A DNA stretch of 64,000 nt from Spongisporangium articulatum (lineage in GTDB: Bacteria; Actinomycetota; Actinomycetes; Actinomycetales; Kineosporiaceae): the NCBI RefSeq assembly GCF_044465595.1, contig NZ_JBITLV010000003.1, positions 558,001-622,000 on the forward strand. Reading direction: 5' to 3'. Below the pieces are notes generated by a model. It was not told the origin of the DNA. It saw nothing but the letters and a program-made list of their open reading frames with translations, and did not search any database. Both the position numbers and the translations under genes were made by a program. Of the stretch, positions 7,893-15,165 are shown in pieces; position 1 is the stretch's first letter; each line of letters starts with the position of its first letter.

Positions 7893-9368
7893 TCACCGGA
7901 GCGGTTTCGTCCCCGTGATCCCGACGTTGTAGAACACGCCCTTCGGCAACCCCTTGGACAGCACCCGGTCGACCGCCGACAGCCGCAGCCAGGACTTGTA
8001 GGCGAACATCGCCCAGCCCCAGCCGAGCCGCTCGGGGTTCACCGCCGCCTCGAACGTGCGCACCGGCCAGCCCAGCAGCGCCGCGAGGAACTCCTCGGTC
8101 TGGGTCTTCACGTCGGCCGCCCCGGCCCGCACGGCCATCGCCTCGAGCTCGTCCGGGACGAACGTGTGCAGGTCGACGATCGACTCCAGGGCCGCCGCGC
8201 GGGAACTCGCGTCGAGCTCCTCCTTCGACTTGGCCCACCGCTCACGCAGCGGCGCCGTGTGCGTGACCGCGGTGGTCAGCTTCCAGGTCACCCGGCCCAG
8301 GCGGCGGGCGTACCAGTCGCCCACCCGCGTGGGCTCACCGGCGATCACGAACCGGCCGCCCGGCTTCAGCACCCGCAGGACGTCGCGGAACGCGGCCTCC
8401 ACGTCCGGGATGTGGTGGATGACGGCGTGCCCGATGACCACGTCGAAGGTGTCGTCGGGGTAGGGCAGGTCCTCGGCGAACGCCGCCTGGCCCTCGACCT
8501 CGAACCCGAGCTTGCGGGCGTTCTCCTTGGCCGCCTCCACCATGCCCGGGGACACGTCCGTGACCGTGACCTCGTCGAGGATGCCCGCCTGCTTCAGGTT
8601 CAGGCTGAAGAAGCCCGTGCCGCCGCCGATCTCGAGGCTCTTGCCGTACGGGTGCGGCTCCGCGGCCAGGATCTCGGGCCCGAGCAGGTGCTCGAACCGC
8701 TCCTTGGCGTAGGAGATGCAGCGCTCGTCGAAGCTGATCGACCACTTTTCGTCGTAGGTCTGCGCCTCCCAGTCGTGGTACAGCACCTGGGCGAGAGTGT
8801 TGTCGTTCCAAGCCTTCTCGACGTCGTCGGCGGACGCCGGGCCGTCGCTGGTCGGGATCTCGCGCTTCCCCACGGACCTGCTGAAGGCGGCGATCCCGGC
8901 CTCGACGTCGACCGGCTCGTGGCTCGGGTCGACGGTCAACTGCTCGTCGATGGTGTTCTCCAGGTCGTGACCGGCCAGCTCCTGCTCGGAGCCGGCCTCG
9001 AGGCCGGCGAGGGCGCCGGTGTCCAGGGTGGTGCGGGACGGCGTCCGCGCGGTCTTCGTGGCCGGTGCGGCCTTCTTCGTCGCCGCCTTCTTCGCGGGAG
9101 CCGCCTTCTTGGCCGGAGCGGCCTTCTTCGCCGGCGCCTTGGTGGTGGCCTTCTTCGCCGGCGCCTTCGTGGCCGGCGCCTTCGCGGCGGCCTTGTCGGC
9201 GGCGGCCTTCACCGCGGCGACCTGCTCCGCACGCTCCGGATCGGGCTGCACCACGTCGCCGGGCACCGGCGCAGCCGGCACCGGTTCCTGGAACGCCGGC
9301 GGCGCGGCCTTCTTCGCGGGTGCCTTCTTGGCTGCGGTCTTCTTGGCCGGGGTGTTCTCGCTCATCAT
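7893..9368 (-). CDS. SAM-dependent methyltransferase with Lys/Ala-rich histone-H1-like N-terminus (Rv3038c-like)
   Basis: 491 aa from the ATG at 9368, which overlaps the stop of the hydratase gene (ATGA). A second ATG at 9365 is better spaced from the AGGGA site and could be the true start. Residues 1-110 are low-complexity KKAPAKKAA/KAPAKKATT repeats, as in histone H1/HupB tails. Residues 110-200 form an acidic linker. From about 240 a class I methyltransferase follows: motif I SLEIGGGTGFF, then TVTDVSPGM, DVVIGHAVIHHIPD and VLKPGGRFVIAGEP. The catalytic part and position next to an EchA17-like gene match Rv3038c (about 327 aa), so the N-terminus is a local extension of some 165 residues. 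The substrate is unknown. Confidence 0.85.
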   Translation of the reverse strand: MMSENTPAKKTAAKKAPAKKAAPPAFQEPVPAAPVPGDVVQPDPERAEQVAAVKAAADKAAAKAPATKAPAKKATTKAPAKKAAPAKKAAPAKKAATKKAAPATKTARTPSRTTLDTGALAGLEAGSEQELAGHDLENTIDEQLTVDPSHEPVDVEAGIAAFSRSVGKREIPTSDGPASADDVEKAWNDNTLAQVLYHDWEAQTYDEKWSISFDERCISYAKERFEHLLGPEILAAEPHPYGKSLEIGGGTGFFSLNLKQAGILDEVTVTDVSPGMVEAAKENARKLGFEVEGQAAFAEDLPYPDDTFDVVIGHAVIHHIPDVEAAFRDVLRVLKPGGRFVIAGEPTRVGDWYARRLGRVTWKLTTAVTHTAPLRERWAKSKEELDASSRAAALESIVDLHTFVPDELEAMAVRAGAADVKTQTEEFLAALLGWPVRTFEAAVNPERLGWGWAMFAYKSWLRLSAVDRVLSKGLPKGVFYNVGITGTKPLR

Positions 9369-10144
9369 CGTCCCTGGAACTGGGCCTTGCCGGGCCCGTC
9401 GTTCACGAATGAGGTCATGCCGATCTCGCGGTCCTCCGTGGCGAACAGCCCGGCGAAGAGCATGCGCTCGATCTCCAGGCCGGTCGTCAGGTCGGTCTCC
9501 AGACCGCGGTCGACGGCTTCCTTGGCGGCCTTGAGCGCGTACGCCGGGCCACCCACGTACCGCTCGACGCGGCGCCGGGCGGCGGCGTACACGTCGTCCG
9601 CCCCGACCACCTCGTCGACCAGCCCGATGCTCAGCGCCTCGGCCGCGTCCACGAACCGGCCGCTGAAGATCAGGTCCTTCGCCTTGGCCGGGCCGACCAG
9701 GCGGCTCAGCCGCTGGGTGCCGCCCGCCCCGGGGATGATGCCGAGCAGGATCTCCGGCTGCCCCAGCTTCGCGTTGTCCCCGGCCACCCGGAAGTCGCAG
9801 CACAGCGCCAGCTCGCAGCCGCCGCCCAGGGCGTACCCGGTGACCGCGGCCACGGTGGGCTTGCCGATCTCGGCGACCGCCGTGAAGGCCGACTGCAGCG
9901 CGCGGGAGCGGTCGATCATCTCCGTGTAGGACATGGTCGACATCTGCTTGACGTCAGCCCCGGCCGCGAACACCTTCTCGCCGCCGTAGACGATCACGGC
10001 GGCGACATCGCGGCGGGCGTCGGCCTCCTGCGCGGCGGCGCGGATGCCCTCCTGCACCTCGATGTCCAGGGCGTTCATCGGGGGCCGGGCCAGCCGGATC
10101 GTCCCGATCCCGGCCTCCACCTCGAGCCGGACGACGTCAGTCAC
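9365..10144 (-). CDS. Enoyl-CoA hydratase/isomerase family protein (EchA17-like)
   Basis: 259 aa, full crotonase length. The CoA-binding oxyanion-hole region AAGADVKQM (about residues 60-68) and the second oxyanion segment ALGGGCELALCCDFRVA (about 105-121) are intact. The catalytic-Glu region reads LGIIPGAGGTQRLSRLVG (about 133-150). It hydrates trans-2-enoyl-CoA in beta-oxidation or a related pathway. It overlaps the methyltransferase gene by four bases, so the two are co-translated, the same pairing as echA17/Rv3038c in M. tuberculosis. Its electrons' natural acceptor, EtfAB, is encoded 8 kb away. Confidence 0.92.
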   Translation of the reverse strand: MTDVVRLEVEAGIGTIRLARPPMNALDIEVQEGIRAAAQEADARRDVAAVIVYGGEKVFAAGADVKQMSTMSYTEMIDRSRALQSAFTAVAEIGKPTVAAVTGYALGGGCELALCCDFRVAGDNAKLGQPEILLGIIPGAGGTQRLSRLVGPAKAKDLIFSGRFVDAAEALSIGLVDEVVGADDVYAAARRRVERYVGGPAYALKAAKEAVDRGLETDLTTGLEIERMLFAGLFATEDREIGMTSFVNDGPGKAQFQGR

Positions 10145-10231
10145 GAATTCTGCTCCCTCACCTGGTGCGCTGTGCGCGTGAGCCTACTCGGCGGGGTGCA
10201 CGTGCCACCGGCGGCTCATGTGTCCCTCGCC

Positions 10232-10690
10232 TCACTCGCCGCCCAGGCCACCCTCGAGGATCTCCGTGACCGTCGCGTGCCACGTCCGGACCGAGCCCAG
10301 CACGGCGTCCAGCGTGGCCATCAGCAGGGACCGCAGCTCGGTCTCCTCCCCCACGATCAGGTCGACCGCCACCACCAGCCGGTTCTCGTGCACCGTGACC
10401 TTGACCAGGTTCAGCGCCCCGGTGACCGCGTTGGCCGCCCGCAGCCGGGTGAGTTCGTCGCCCTCGAGGGAGTCGTCGAGCAGCCACTGGCCGAACACCC
10501 GCATCATCGCGGGCTGGGTGTCGAGGCAGCGGGCGAACACCAGCTGGTCCTGGATGCGGACCGCGACGTCACCGTCCTCGTCGATGTCCGGGGCGAAACC
10601 CTCGTCCAGCAGGGCGTCCAGCACCCGGCCGCGCAGGGGGTGCTCGTCCTCGGGAGGCGGGAAGGAGGGGAGGGACGTCGGGTCGCTCAC
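10232..10690 (-). CDS. YbjN-domain protein
   Basis: 152 aa from the GTG at 10690. The start was chosen because the codons above it read through a palindromic repeat. The fold features of the YbjN/type III chaperone-like family are visible: an N-terminal helix, VAVRIQDQLVFARCLD strands, a helix with LTRLRAANAVTGALNLVKVTV, then NRLVVAVDLIVGEETE and a long C-terminal helix. Such proteins are thought to be chaperone-like or regulatory; no specific partner is known. It is cytoplasmic and lies 87 bp upstream of the hydratase gene on the same strand. Confidence 0.72.
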   Translation of the reverse strand: MSDPTSLPSFPPPEDEHPLRGRVLDALLDEGFAPDIDEDGDVAVRIQDQLVFARCLDTQPAMMRVFGQWLLDDSLEGDELTRLRAANAVTGALNLVKVTVHENRLVVAVDLIVGEETELRSLLMATLDAVLGSVRTWHATVTEILEGGLGGE

Positions 10691-10737
10691 GTCGTCCACC
10701 GTAGTGCTTACCCGTGGTCCCAGCAGTGTGGTCGGTA

Positions 10738-10807
10738 CTGGTGGCAGACGTGGTGGCAGACGGCGCGTCAGCGAACAGCACTTCTGCTGCCACCACATCT
10801 GCCGTCA
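10738..10807. repeat. Palindromic repeat, GTGGCAG family, copy 1 (upstream of AbiEi-like gene)
   Basis: Two GGTGGCAG words about 12 bp apart (10740-10760) face two inverted copies, CTGCCACCAC and CTGCCGTC (10786-10806). The arms match at 16 of 17 positions over GGCAGAYGTGGTGGCAG. The element ends 108 bp before the ATG at 10916. Equivalent elements lie at 11855-11932 (across the stop of the same gene) and 44338-44406. Confidence 0.85.
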
Positions 10808-10915
10808 GCGGTGATGTGCCGGTCCTGCCGCCCCCACCCGGCAGGACCGACGACGTGTCCACAGGCCGCAGGTCCGCCGTCCGGCAACCCGTGGTGACAC
10901 GGGCACTCTCCCACC

Positions 10916-11863
10916 ATGCACATACCTCCAGGACTGCGCGCCGTGCTGGACCTCCAGGAAGGTCTCGTGACCCGCCGTCAGCTGACGGAACAGGGCATAG
11001 GCGCAGCGGTCGTGCGGCGTCGACTCGCCCGTGACTGGCGAGCGCCGCTACCCGGAGTGGTCGCCACCTTCACCGGAGCCCCCACCCCACGCCAACGGTT
11101 GATCGCCGCGCAGCTCTACGCCGGGCCGGAGGCGATCATCGGCTCCACCACGGCAGCGGCCTGGCACGGCGTGGAGGCGGCCCGGGCGGATCCCGTCCGG
11201 CTGTTCGTCCCGCGGTCCAGCAGCTCGCGTCGAGCCGGTTTCGCCGTCGTCACCCGCACGACGCGCGCGGATCCGGGGTCACGGTGGCGGCCGCCGCTCC
11301 GGTTCGCCAGCCCGGCCCGGGCCGTCATCGATGCCGCCCGCGACACCGGCTCCGAGGCGGGCGCGACCGCGATCGTGATCGAGGCCGTGCAGCGCCGGCT
11401 GGTCACCCTGCCGCTCCTGCAGCACGAACTGGAACGCAGCCCGCACCGCGGCTCCCGACCCGCCCGCGCCGCACTCGTCACGGCCGAGACCAACGCCTGG
11501 TCCGTCGCCGAGGTCGACCTGATCGCGCTGGTCGCGAGCAGCCGCTACCTGCCGACACCGTGGCCCAACGCCGACCTCTGCTCGTTCGACGGCCTGCGGC
11601 TGCCCACGCCTGATCTCTGGTTCGACGATGTCGGTCTCGCGGTGCAACTGCACTCGCGCCGATACCACGCCCGCGACGACGACTGGGACGGAACCGTGAT
11701 GGGCGATTCGCTGCTCGGGGAGTTCAGCGTGCCGGTCGTGCGGCTGACGCCGGCGCGAGTGGAGCGGGAACCCGACCGCTGCCTGGCCCGCATCGAACGC
11801 GCCCACCGGTCAGCGGCCCGCACTGGCCGACCGGACGTGATCGCCACTCCGAGGGCAGCGTGA
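10916..11863 (+). CDS. AbiEi-type N-terminal domain plus degenerate Vsr-like (DUF559-like) C-terminal domain
   Basis: 315 aa. Residues 1-50 form a winged-helix/AbiEi-antitoxin-like start (LVTRRQLTEQGIGAAVVRRRL). The middle region has the family's GSTTAAAWHGV and SPARAVIDAARDT blocks. The C-terminal part (about 195-300) resembles the PD-(D/E)XK Vsr-like fold: SVAEVDL (Glu199), TPDLWFDD (Asp233), LAVQLHSRRYH and VPVVRLTPARV. The expected Glu-x-Asp of the active site reads Gln244-Leu-His246, so nuclease activity is probably lost. No AbiEii-type toxin gene is adjacent. The stop codon (11861-11863) lies inside a downstream palindrome. It has a paralogue at 14215, on the other side of glgX. Confidence 0.75.
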   Translation: MHIPPGLRAVLDLQEGLVTRRQLTEQGIGAAVVRRRLARDWRAPLPGVVATFTGAPTPRQRLIAAQLYAGPEAIIGSTTAAAWHGVEAARADPVRLFVPRSSSSRRAGFAVVTRTTRADPGSRWRPPLRFASPARAVIDAARDTGSEAGATAIVIEAVQRRLVTLPLLQHELERSPHRGSRPARAALVTAETNAWSVAEVDLIALVASSRYLPTPWPNADLCSFDGLRLPTPDLWFDDVGLAVQLHSRRYHARDDDWDGTVMGDSLLGEFSVPVVRLTPARVEREPDRCLARIERAHRSAARTGRPDVIATPRAA

Positions 11864-11932
11864 TGGCAGGGCTGATGGCAGCCCAGGCGCCGTCGGATGG
11901 TGCGGTGGCTGCCACCAGCGCTGCCCCACCAC
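11855..11932. repeat. Palindromic repeat, GTGGCAG family, copy 2 (across the stop of the AbiEi-like gene)
   Basis: The left arm has TGATGGCAGGGCTGATGGCA at 11861-11880. The right arm has GGTGGCTGCCACCAGCG followed by CTGCCCCACCA (11904-11931). Read in reverse, the arms agree at 17 of 19 positions. The layout (two direct GGCAG words facing two inverted ones) is the same as copy 1. The TGA stop of the gene at 10916 is part of the left arm. Confidence 0.82.
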
Positions 11933-11979
11933 CTCCGCGGAAGGGCGACGCGGTCGGTGGCGTGGGGCAGGATGGCCGG

Positions 11980-14112
11980 ATGAGCACGCAGCCGACCCGC
12001 CCGCACCCGCTGGGCGTCCGACCGCGCGACGGCGGGGTGGACGTGGCGGTGTTCGCCGGGCACGCCGACGCCGTCGAGTTCTGCGTGCTCGGGGCCGGAG
12101 CGCGCGACGGGGCGGCGTGGAAGGAGCGCCGGGTCGAGCTCACCGGGCGGACGCACGGGGTGTGGCACGGGTTCGTACCGGACGTCCCGCTGGGCGCCCG
12201 CTACGGGTTCCGCGTGCACGGCCGGTGGGACCCACGGCACGGGCTGCGGCACAACCCGCACAAGTTCCTCCTCGACCCGTACGCCCGGGCCGTCGTGCCG
12301 CCCGCGATGCTGGCCCCGGAACTGTTCGGGCACACCGTCGACGAGCAGTTCGAGGGCAACCACCGCGTGATGGACGAGCGGGACAGCGCCCCCTTCGCCG
12401 CGCACGGCGTCGTCACGAACGCCCCGAAGCACCGGCACAGCACGAAACCCCATGTGCCGTGGCGGGACACGGTGGTCTACGAGGCCCACGTGCGAGGTCT
12501 CACGAAGCGGCTACCCGACGTACCCGAGGAGCTGCGGGGCACGTACGCGGGTCTGGCCCACGAGGCGACCCTCGAGCACCTGAAGGGGCTGGGCGTCACG
12601 ACCGTCGAGCTCCTGCCCGTGCACGTCAGCCTGGCCGAACCCCACCTGGCCCGCCGCGGCCTGCCGAACTACTGGGGCTACTCGACGCTGAACTTCTTCG
12701 CCCCGAATCCGAACTACGCGGCGGCGACCGACCCGCAGGGCGTGCTGGACGAGTTCAAGGCCATGGTCCAGGCCCTGCACGCGGCCGGCCTCGAAGTGCT
12801 GCTGGACGTCGTCTACAACCACACGTGCGAGGTGGGCGTCACCGGCCCGACCCTGTCCTGGCGCGGCCTGGACGCCCCCGGCTACTACCGGCTCGACTCG
12901 GGCGGGCACGACATCGACTTCACCGGCTGCGGCAACAGTCTCGACGCCACCAGCGACCGGGTGGTGCAACTCGTCCTCGACTCGCTGCGCTACTGGGTGA
13001 CCGAGATGGACGTCGACGGCTTCCGTTTCGACCTCGCCCCCACGCTCGCCCGGGGCCACAACGAGTTCTACCGGCAGCACCCGCTGCTCGTCGCGATGCG
13101 CGTCGACCCGGTGCTGGCCGGGGTCAAGCTCGTCGTCGAACCGTGGGACGTCGGCCCCGACGGGTGGGTGACCGGCGGGTTCGGCGCGCCGTTCGCCGAG
13201 TGGAACGACCGGTTCCGGGACGACGTCCGCGAGTTCTGGCTGCCGGGCGCGGCGCGCGCCCTGGCCGGTGAGACGCCGGGCGGGCTGCGGGATCTCGGGA
13301 CGCGGCTGGCGGGCAGCGCGGACATGTTCGAGCCGGGCCGCGGGCCGCTGGCCGGCGTCAACTTCGTCACCGCGCACGACGGCTTCACGCTGGCCGACTG
13401 CGTCGCCTTCAACCACAAGCACAACGAGGCCAACGGCGAGGCCAACCGGGACGGCAGCGACCACAACCGCAGCTGGAACCACGGGGTCGAGGGCTGGTCG
13501 GCGCTCGACGTCGAGGTGGGCCCGGAGGTGGCGGCGCAGCGGCGGCGCAGCATCCGCAACCTGCTGGCCACGTTGCTGTTCGCGGCCGGGGTGCCGATGA
13601 TCACCGGTGGCGACGAGTTCGGCCGCAGCCAGGGCGGGAACAACAACCCGTACTGCCTGGACGACGAGACCTCCTGGCTGGACTGGGATCTCGACGACTG
13701 GCAACGGGACCTGCTGGCCACCACGAGACAGCTCGTCGCCCTGCGCAAGCGGTTCGGCGGCGTACGGGCGACCGAATTCTTCACCGGGCTCGAGGGCCGA
13801 AACGGCATGAAGGACCTGACCTGGTTCCGCGCCGACGGCCCCGAGATGCAGTGGCAGGACTGGGAGGACAGCCACCTGCGCACGCTGCTCGTCCGCTTCG
13901 CCGCCTCGGACCTCGACGAGAGCACCGAGGCCCTGCTGCTGGTCGTCAACGGCGCGGCCGAGGAGCAGGAGATCCGGCTGCCCCGCGACGGCCGCTACGC
14001 CCGCGTCTGGTCCAGCGGCTGGGAGCGCCCGCGCGACCCCGAGGCCCCGCGCCCGCCGTCCAGCACGACCACGGTCGATCCCCTCACCGTTGACCTCTAC
14101 GTCACGGGCTGA
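11980..14112 (+). CDS. glgX: Glycogen debranching enzyme GlgX (GH13_11)
   Basis: 710 aa, family-typical. It hydrolyses alpha-1,6 branches, mainly of phosphorylase-limit glucan. The N-terminal CBM48-like beta domain (residues 1-150) is followed by the GH13 barrel: VLLDVVYNHT, the nucleophile Asp351 in GFRFDLAPT, the acid/base Glu387 in KLVVEPWDVG, and the stabiliser Asp467 in FVTAHDGFT. The GlgX marker NHKHNEANGE and the motif GGDEFGRSQGGNNNPYC are present. The start is the ATG at 11980; upstream codons in frame lie in the palindromic repeat. It stands between two AbiEi/DUF559 genes. The glgP product in this window should act on the same chains. Confidence 0.95.
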   Translation: MSTQPTRPHPLGVRPRDGGVDVAVFAGHADAVEFCVLGAGARDGAAWKERRVELTGRTHGVWHGFVPDVPLGARYGFRVHGRWDPRHGLRHNPHKFLLDPYARAVVPPAMLAPELFGHTVDEQFEGNHRVMDERDSAPFAAHGVVTNAPKHRHSTKPHVPWRDTVVYEAHVRGLTKRLPDVPEELRGTYAGLAHEATLEHLKGLGVTTVELLPVHVSLAEPHLARRGLPNYWGYSTLNFFAPNPNYAAATDPQGVLDEFKAMVQALHAAGLEVLLDVVYNHTCEVGVTGPTLSWRGLDAPGYYRLDSGGHDIDFTGCGNSLDATSDRVVQLVLDSLRYWVTEMDVDGFRFDLAPTLARGHNEFYRQHPLLVAMRVDPVLAGVKLVVEPWDVGPDGWVTGGFGAPFAEWNDRFRDDVREFWLPGAARALAGETPGGLRDLGTRLAGSADMFEPGRGPLAGVNFVTAHDGFTLADCVAFNHKHNEANGEANRDGSDHNRSWNHGVEGWSALDVEVGPEVAAQRRRSIRNLLATLLFAAGVPMITGGDEFGRSQGGNNNPYCLDDETSWLDWDLDDWQRDLLATTRQLVALRKRFGGVRATEFFTGLEGRNGMKDLTWFRADGPEMQWQDWEDSHLRTLLVRFAASDLDESTEALLLVVNGAAEEQEIRLPRDGRYARVWSSGWERPRDPEAPRPPSSTTTVDPLTVDLYVTG

Positions 14113-14157
14113 TCCAAAGCTGTTCGACCCCACCTTCTGGGGCAGAATCGCCTTGGA
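14113..14157. repeat. Palindromic repeat, GACCCCA/TGGGGCAG family, copy A
   Basis: It starts at the base after the glgX stop. The arms CCAAAGCTGTTCGACCCCA (14114-14132) and TGGGGCAGAATCGCCTTGG (14138-14156) pair at 14 of 19 positions around a 5-nt loop. It may also serve as the glgX terminator. A close copy lies at 15120-15162, across the stop of the next gene. Confidence 0.85.
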
Positions 14158-14214
14158 TGGCGTTATCCACAGGCGCGATCGGGGCGCTCCGCGGATCCGG
14201 GGCAGGCTTGGACC

Positions 14215-15135
14215 ATGCCGCGAGCCGATCCCGACCAGGCGCCGTGGGTCGCCCGGCGCCAGGCCGGCATCTTCACGGCCGCGCAGGCGCTGACCGAGGG
14301 AATGTCGCAACGGCAGGTCCGGCGGCGGCTGGCGGCGGGTCGCTGGCGGCGCGTCGCCGGGCGAGGCCTGTCCCTAGCCGGCGACGAACCACCCTCGACG
14401 ATGCAACTGGCCTGGGCCGCCCGGCTCACGCACCCCGGTGCCACGGTCAGCCACGCCACCGCCGCCGCACTGCTGGGACTACGCGGCGTGCAACAGTCAC
14501 GGGACGCCCACGTCATCGTCGCGCCCGGTCGCCGATCGAACCGTGGCATCGTCACCCATCAGCTTCGCCTGACCGCGTCGGAGACCCTCCGGTTCGCGAC
14601 CGGATCCTCGGCACCGGTGACGATCACCGACCGACGACGCACGGCGTTGGACCTCCTCGCGACGTACGACCTCGGGGAGGCCCTGCCGTTGTGGGCCTGG
14701 GTCAGCACGCGCCGCATTCTCGACGTCAGCGACCTCGAGACGGCGATCGAGCGACGTCGCGGCTGGACAGGTACCGAGAACCTGCGCCGGTTAGCGCGTT
14801 TCGCAGCGACCGGGGCCGTCAGTCGGGCTGAGCGGCTGCTGCACGACCTTCTCCGGGACGCCGCAGTGACCGGCTGGGCGGCCAACGTGGAGGTCCGCGA
14901 CCGGCAGGGGCTGATCGGTGTGGTCGACCTCCTGTTCGGGACCGCCCGCCTGGTGGTGGAGGTCGACGGCTTCACCGGACATTCGTCGCCCCTCGACCTG
15001 CGCCGCGACGCGGAGCGGTACACGCGCCTGACCGCAGCCGGTTACCGCGTCGTGCGATTCACCTGGGCAGACCTCACCCAGCGGCCGCACTGGGTCGTCT
15101 CCACCATCCGCGACCTCGTATCCAAAGCGGTCTGA
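14215..15135 (+). CDS. AbiEi-type N-terminal domain plus intact Vsr-like endonuclease domain (DUF559)
   Basis: 306 aa. The N-terminus (RQAGIFTAAQALTEGMSQRQ, then VRRRLAAGRWRRV) is the AbiEi-antitoxin-like helix-turn-helix seen at the start of such proteins. The middle has VSHATAAALLGLRG and ITDRRRTALDLLA. The C-terminal DUF559/Vsr-like nuclease core is complete: Glu207 (SRAERLLHDLL), Asp238 (GVVDLLF), Glu249-Val-Asp251 (LVVEVDG), His256, the DLRRDAERYTRL helix and GYRVVRFTWADL. A cytoplasmic DNA-binding or DNA-cutting role is expected from the fold; no substrate is known. The gene is bracketed by a pair of matching palindromes, the second of which contains its stop codon. Confidence 0.8.
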   Translation: MPRADPDQAPWVARRQAGIFTAAQALTEGMSQRQVRRRLAAGRWRRVAGRGLSLAGDEPPSTMQLAWAARLTHPGATVSHATAAALLGLRGVQQSRDAHVIVAPGRRSNRGIVTHQLRLTASETLRFATGSSAPVTITDRRRTALDLLATYDLGEALPLWAWVSTRRILDVSDLETAIERRRGWTGTENLRRLARFAATGAVSRAERLLHDLLRDAAVTGWAANVEVRDRQGLIGVVDLLFGTARLVVEVDGFTGHSSPLDLRRDAERYTRLTAAGYRVVRFTWADLTQRPHWVVSTIRDLVSKAV

Positions 15136-15162
15136 CCCCAGTTACTGGGGCAGAACCGCTTG
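15120..15162. repeat. Palindromic repeat, GACCCCA/TGGGGCAG family, copy B
   Basis: The arms AAGCGGTCTGACCCCAG (15125-15141) and CTGGGGCAGAACCGCTT (15145-15161) pair at 13 of 17 positions around a 3-nt loop. It shares TCCAAAGC, GACCCCA, CTGGGGCAGAA and CGC with copy A in the same order and spacing. The TGA of the gene at 14215 (15133-15135) lies in the left arm. It ends four bases before the glgP stop on the other strand. Confidence 0.85.
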
Positions 15163-15165
15163 CGG

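Noticed and set aside
9019..9534. Plus-strand frame rich in Ala/Phe/Gly opposite the methyltransferase N-terminus
   Set aside because: It is the antisense of the Lys/Ala repeats and has no ribosome site.
10916..11863. AbiE-type toxin-antitoxin pair
   Set aside because: Only the AbiEi-like N-terminal domain is present; no AbiEii nucleotidyltransferase gene lies next to either copy.
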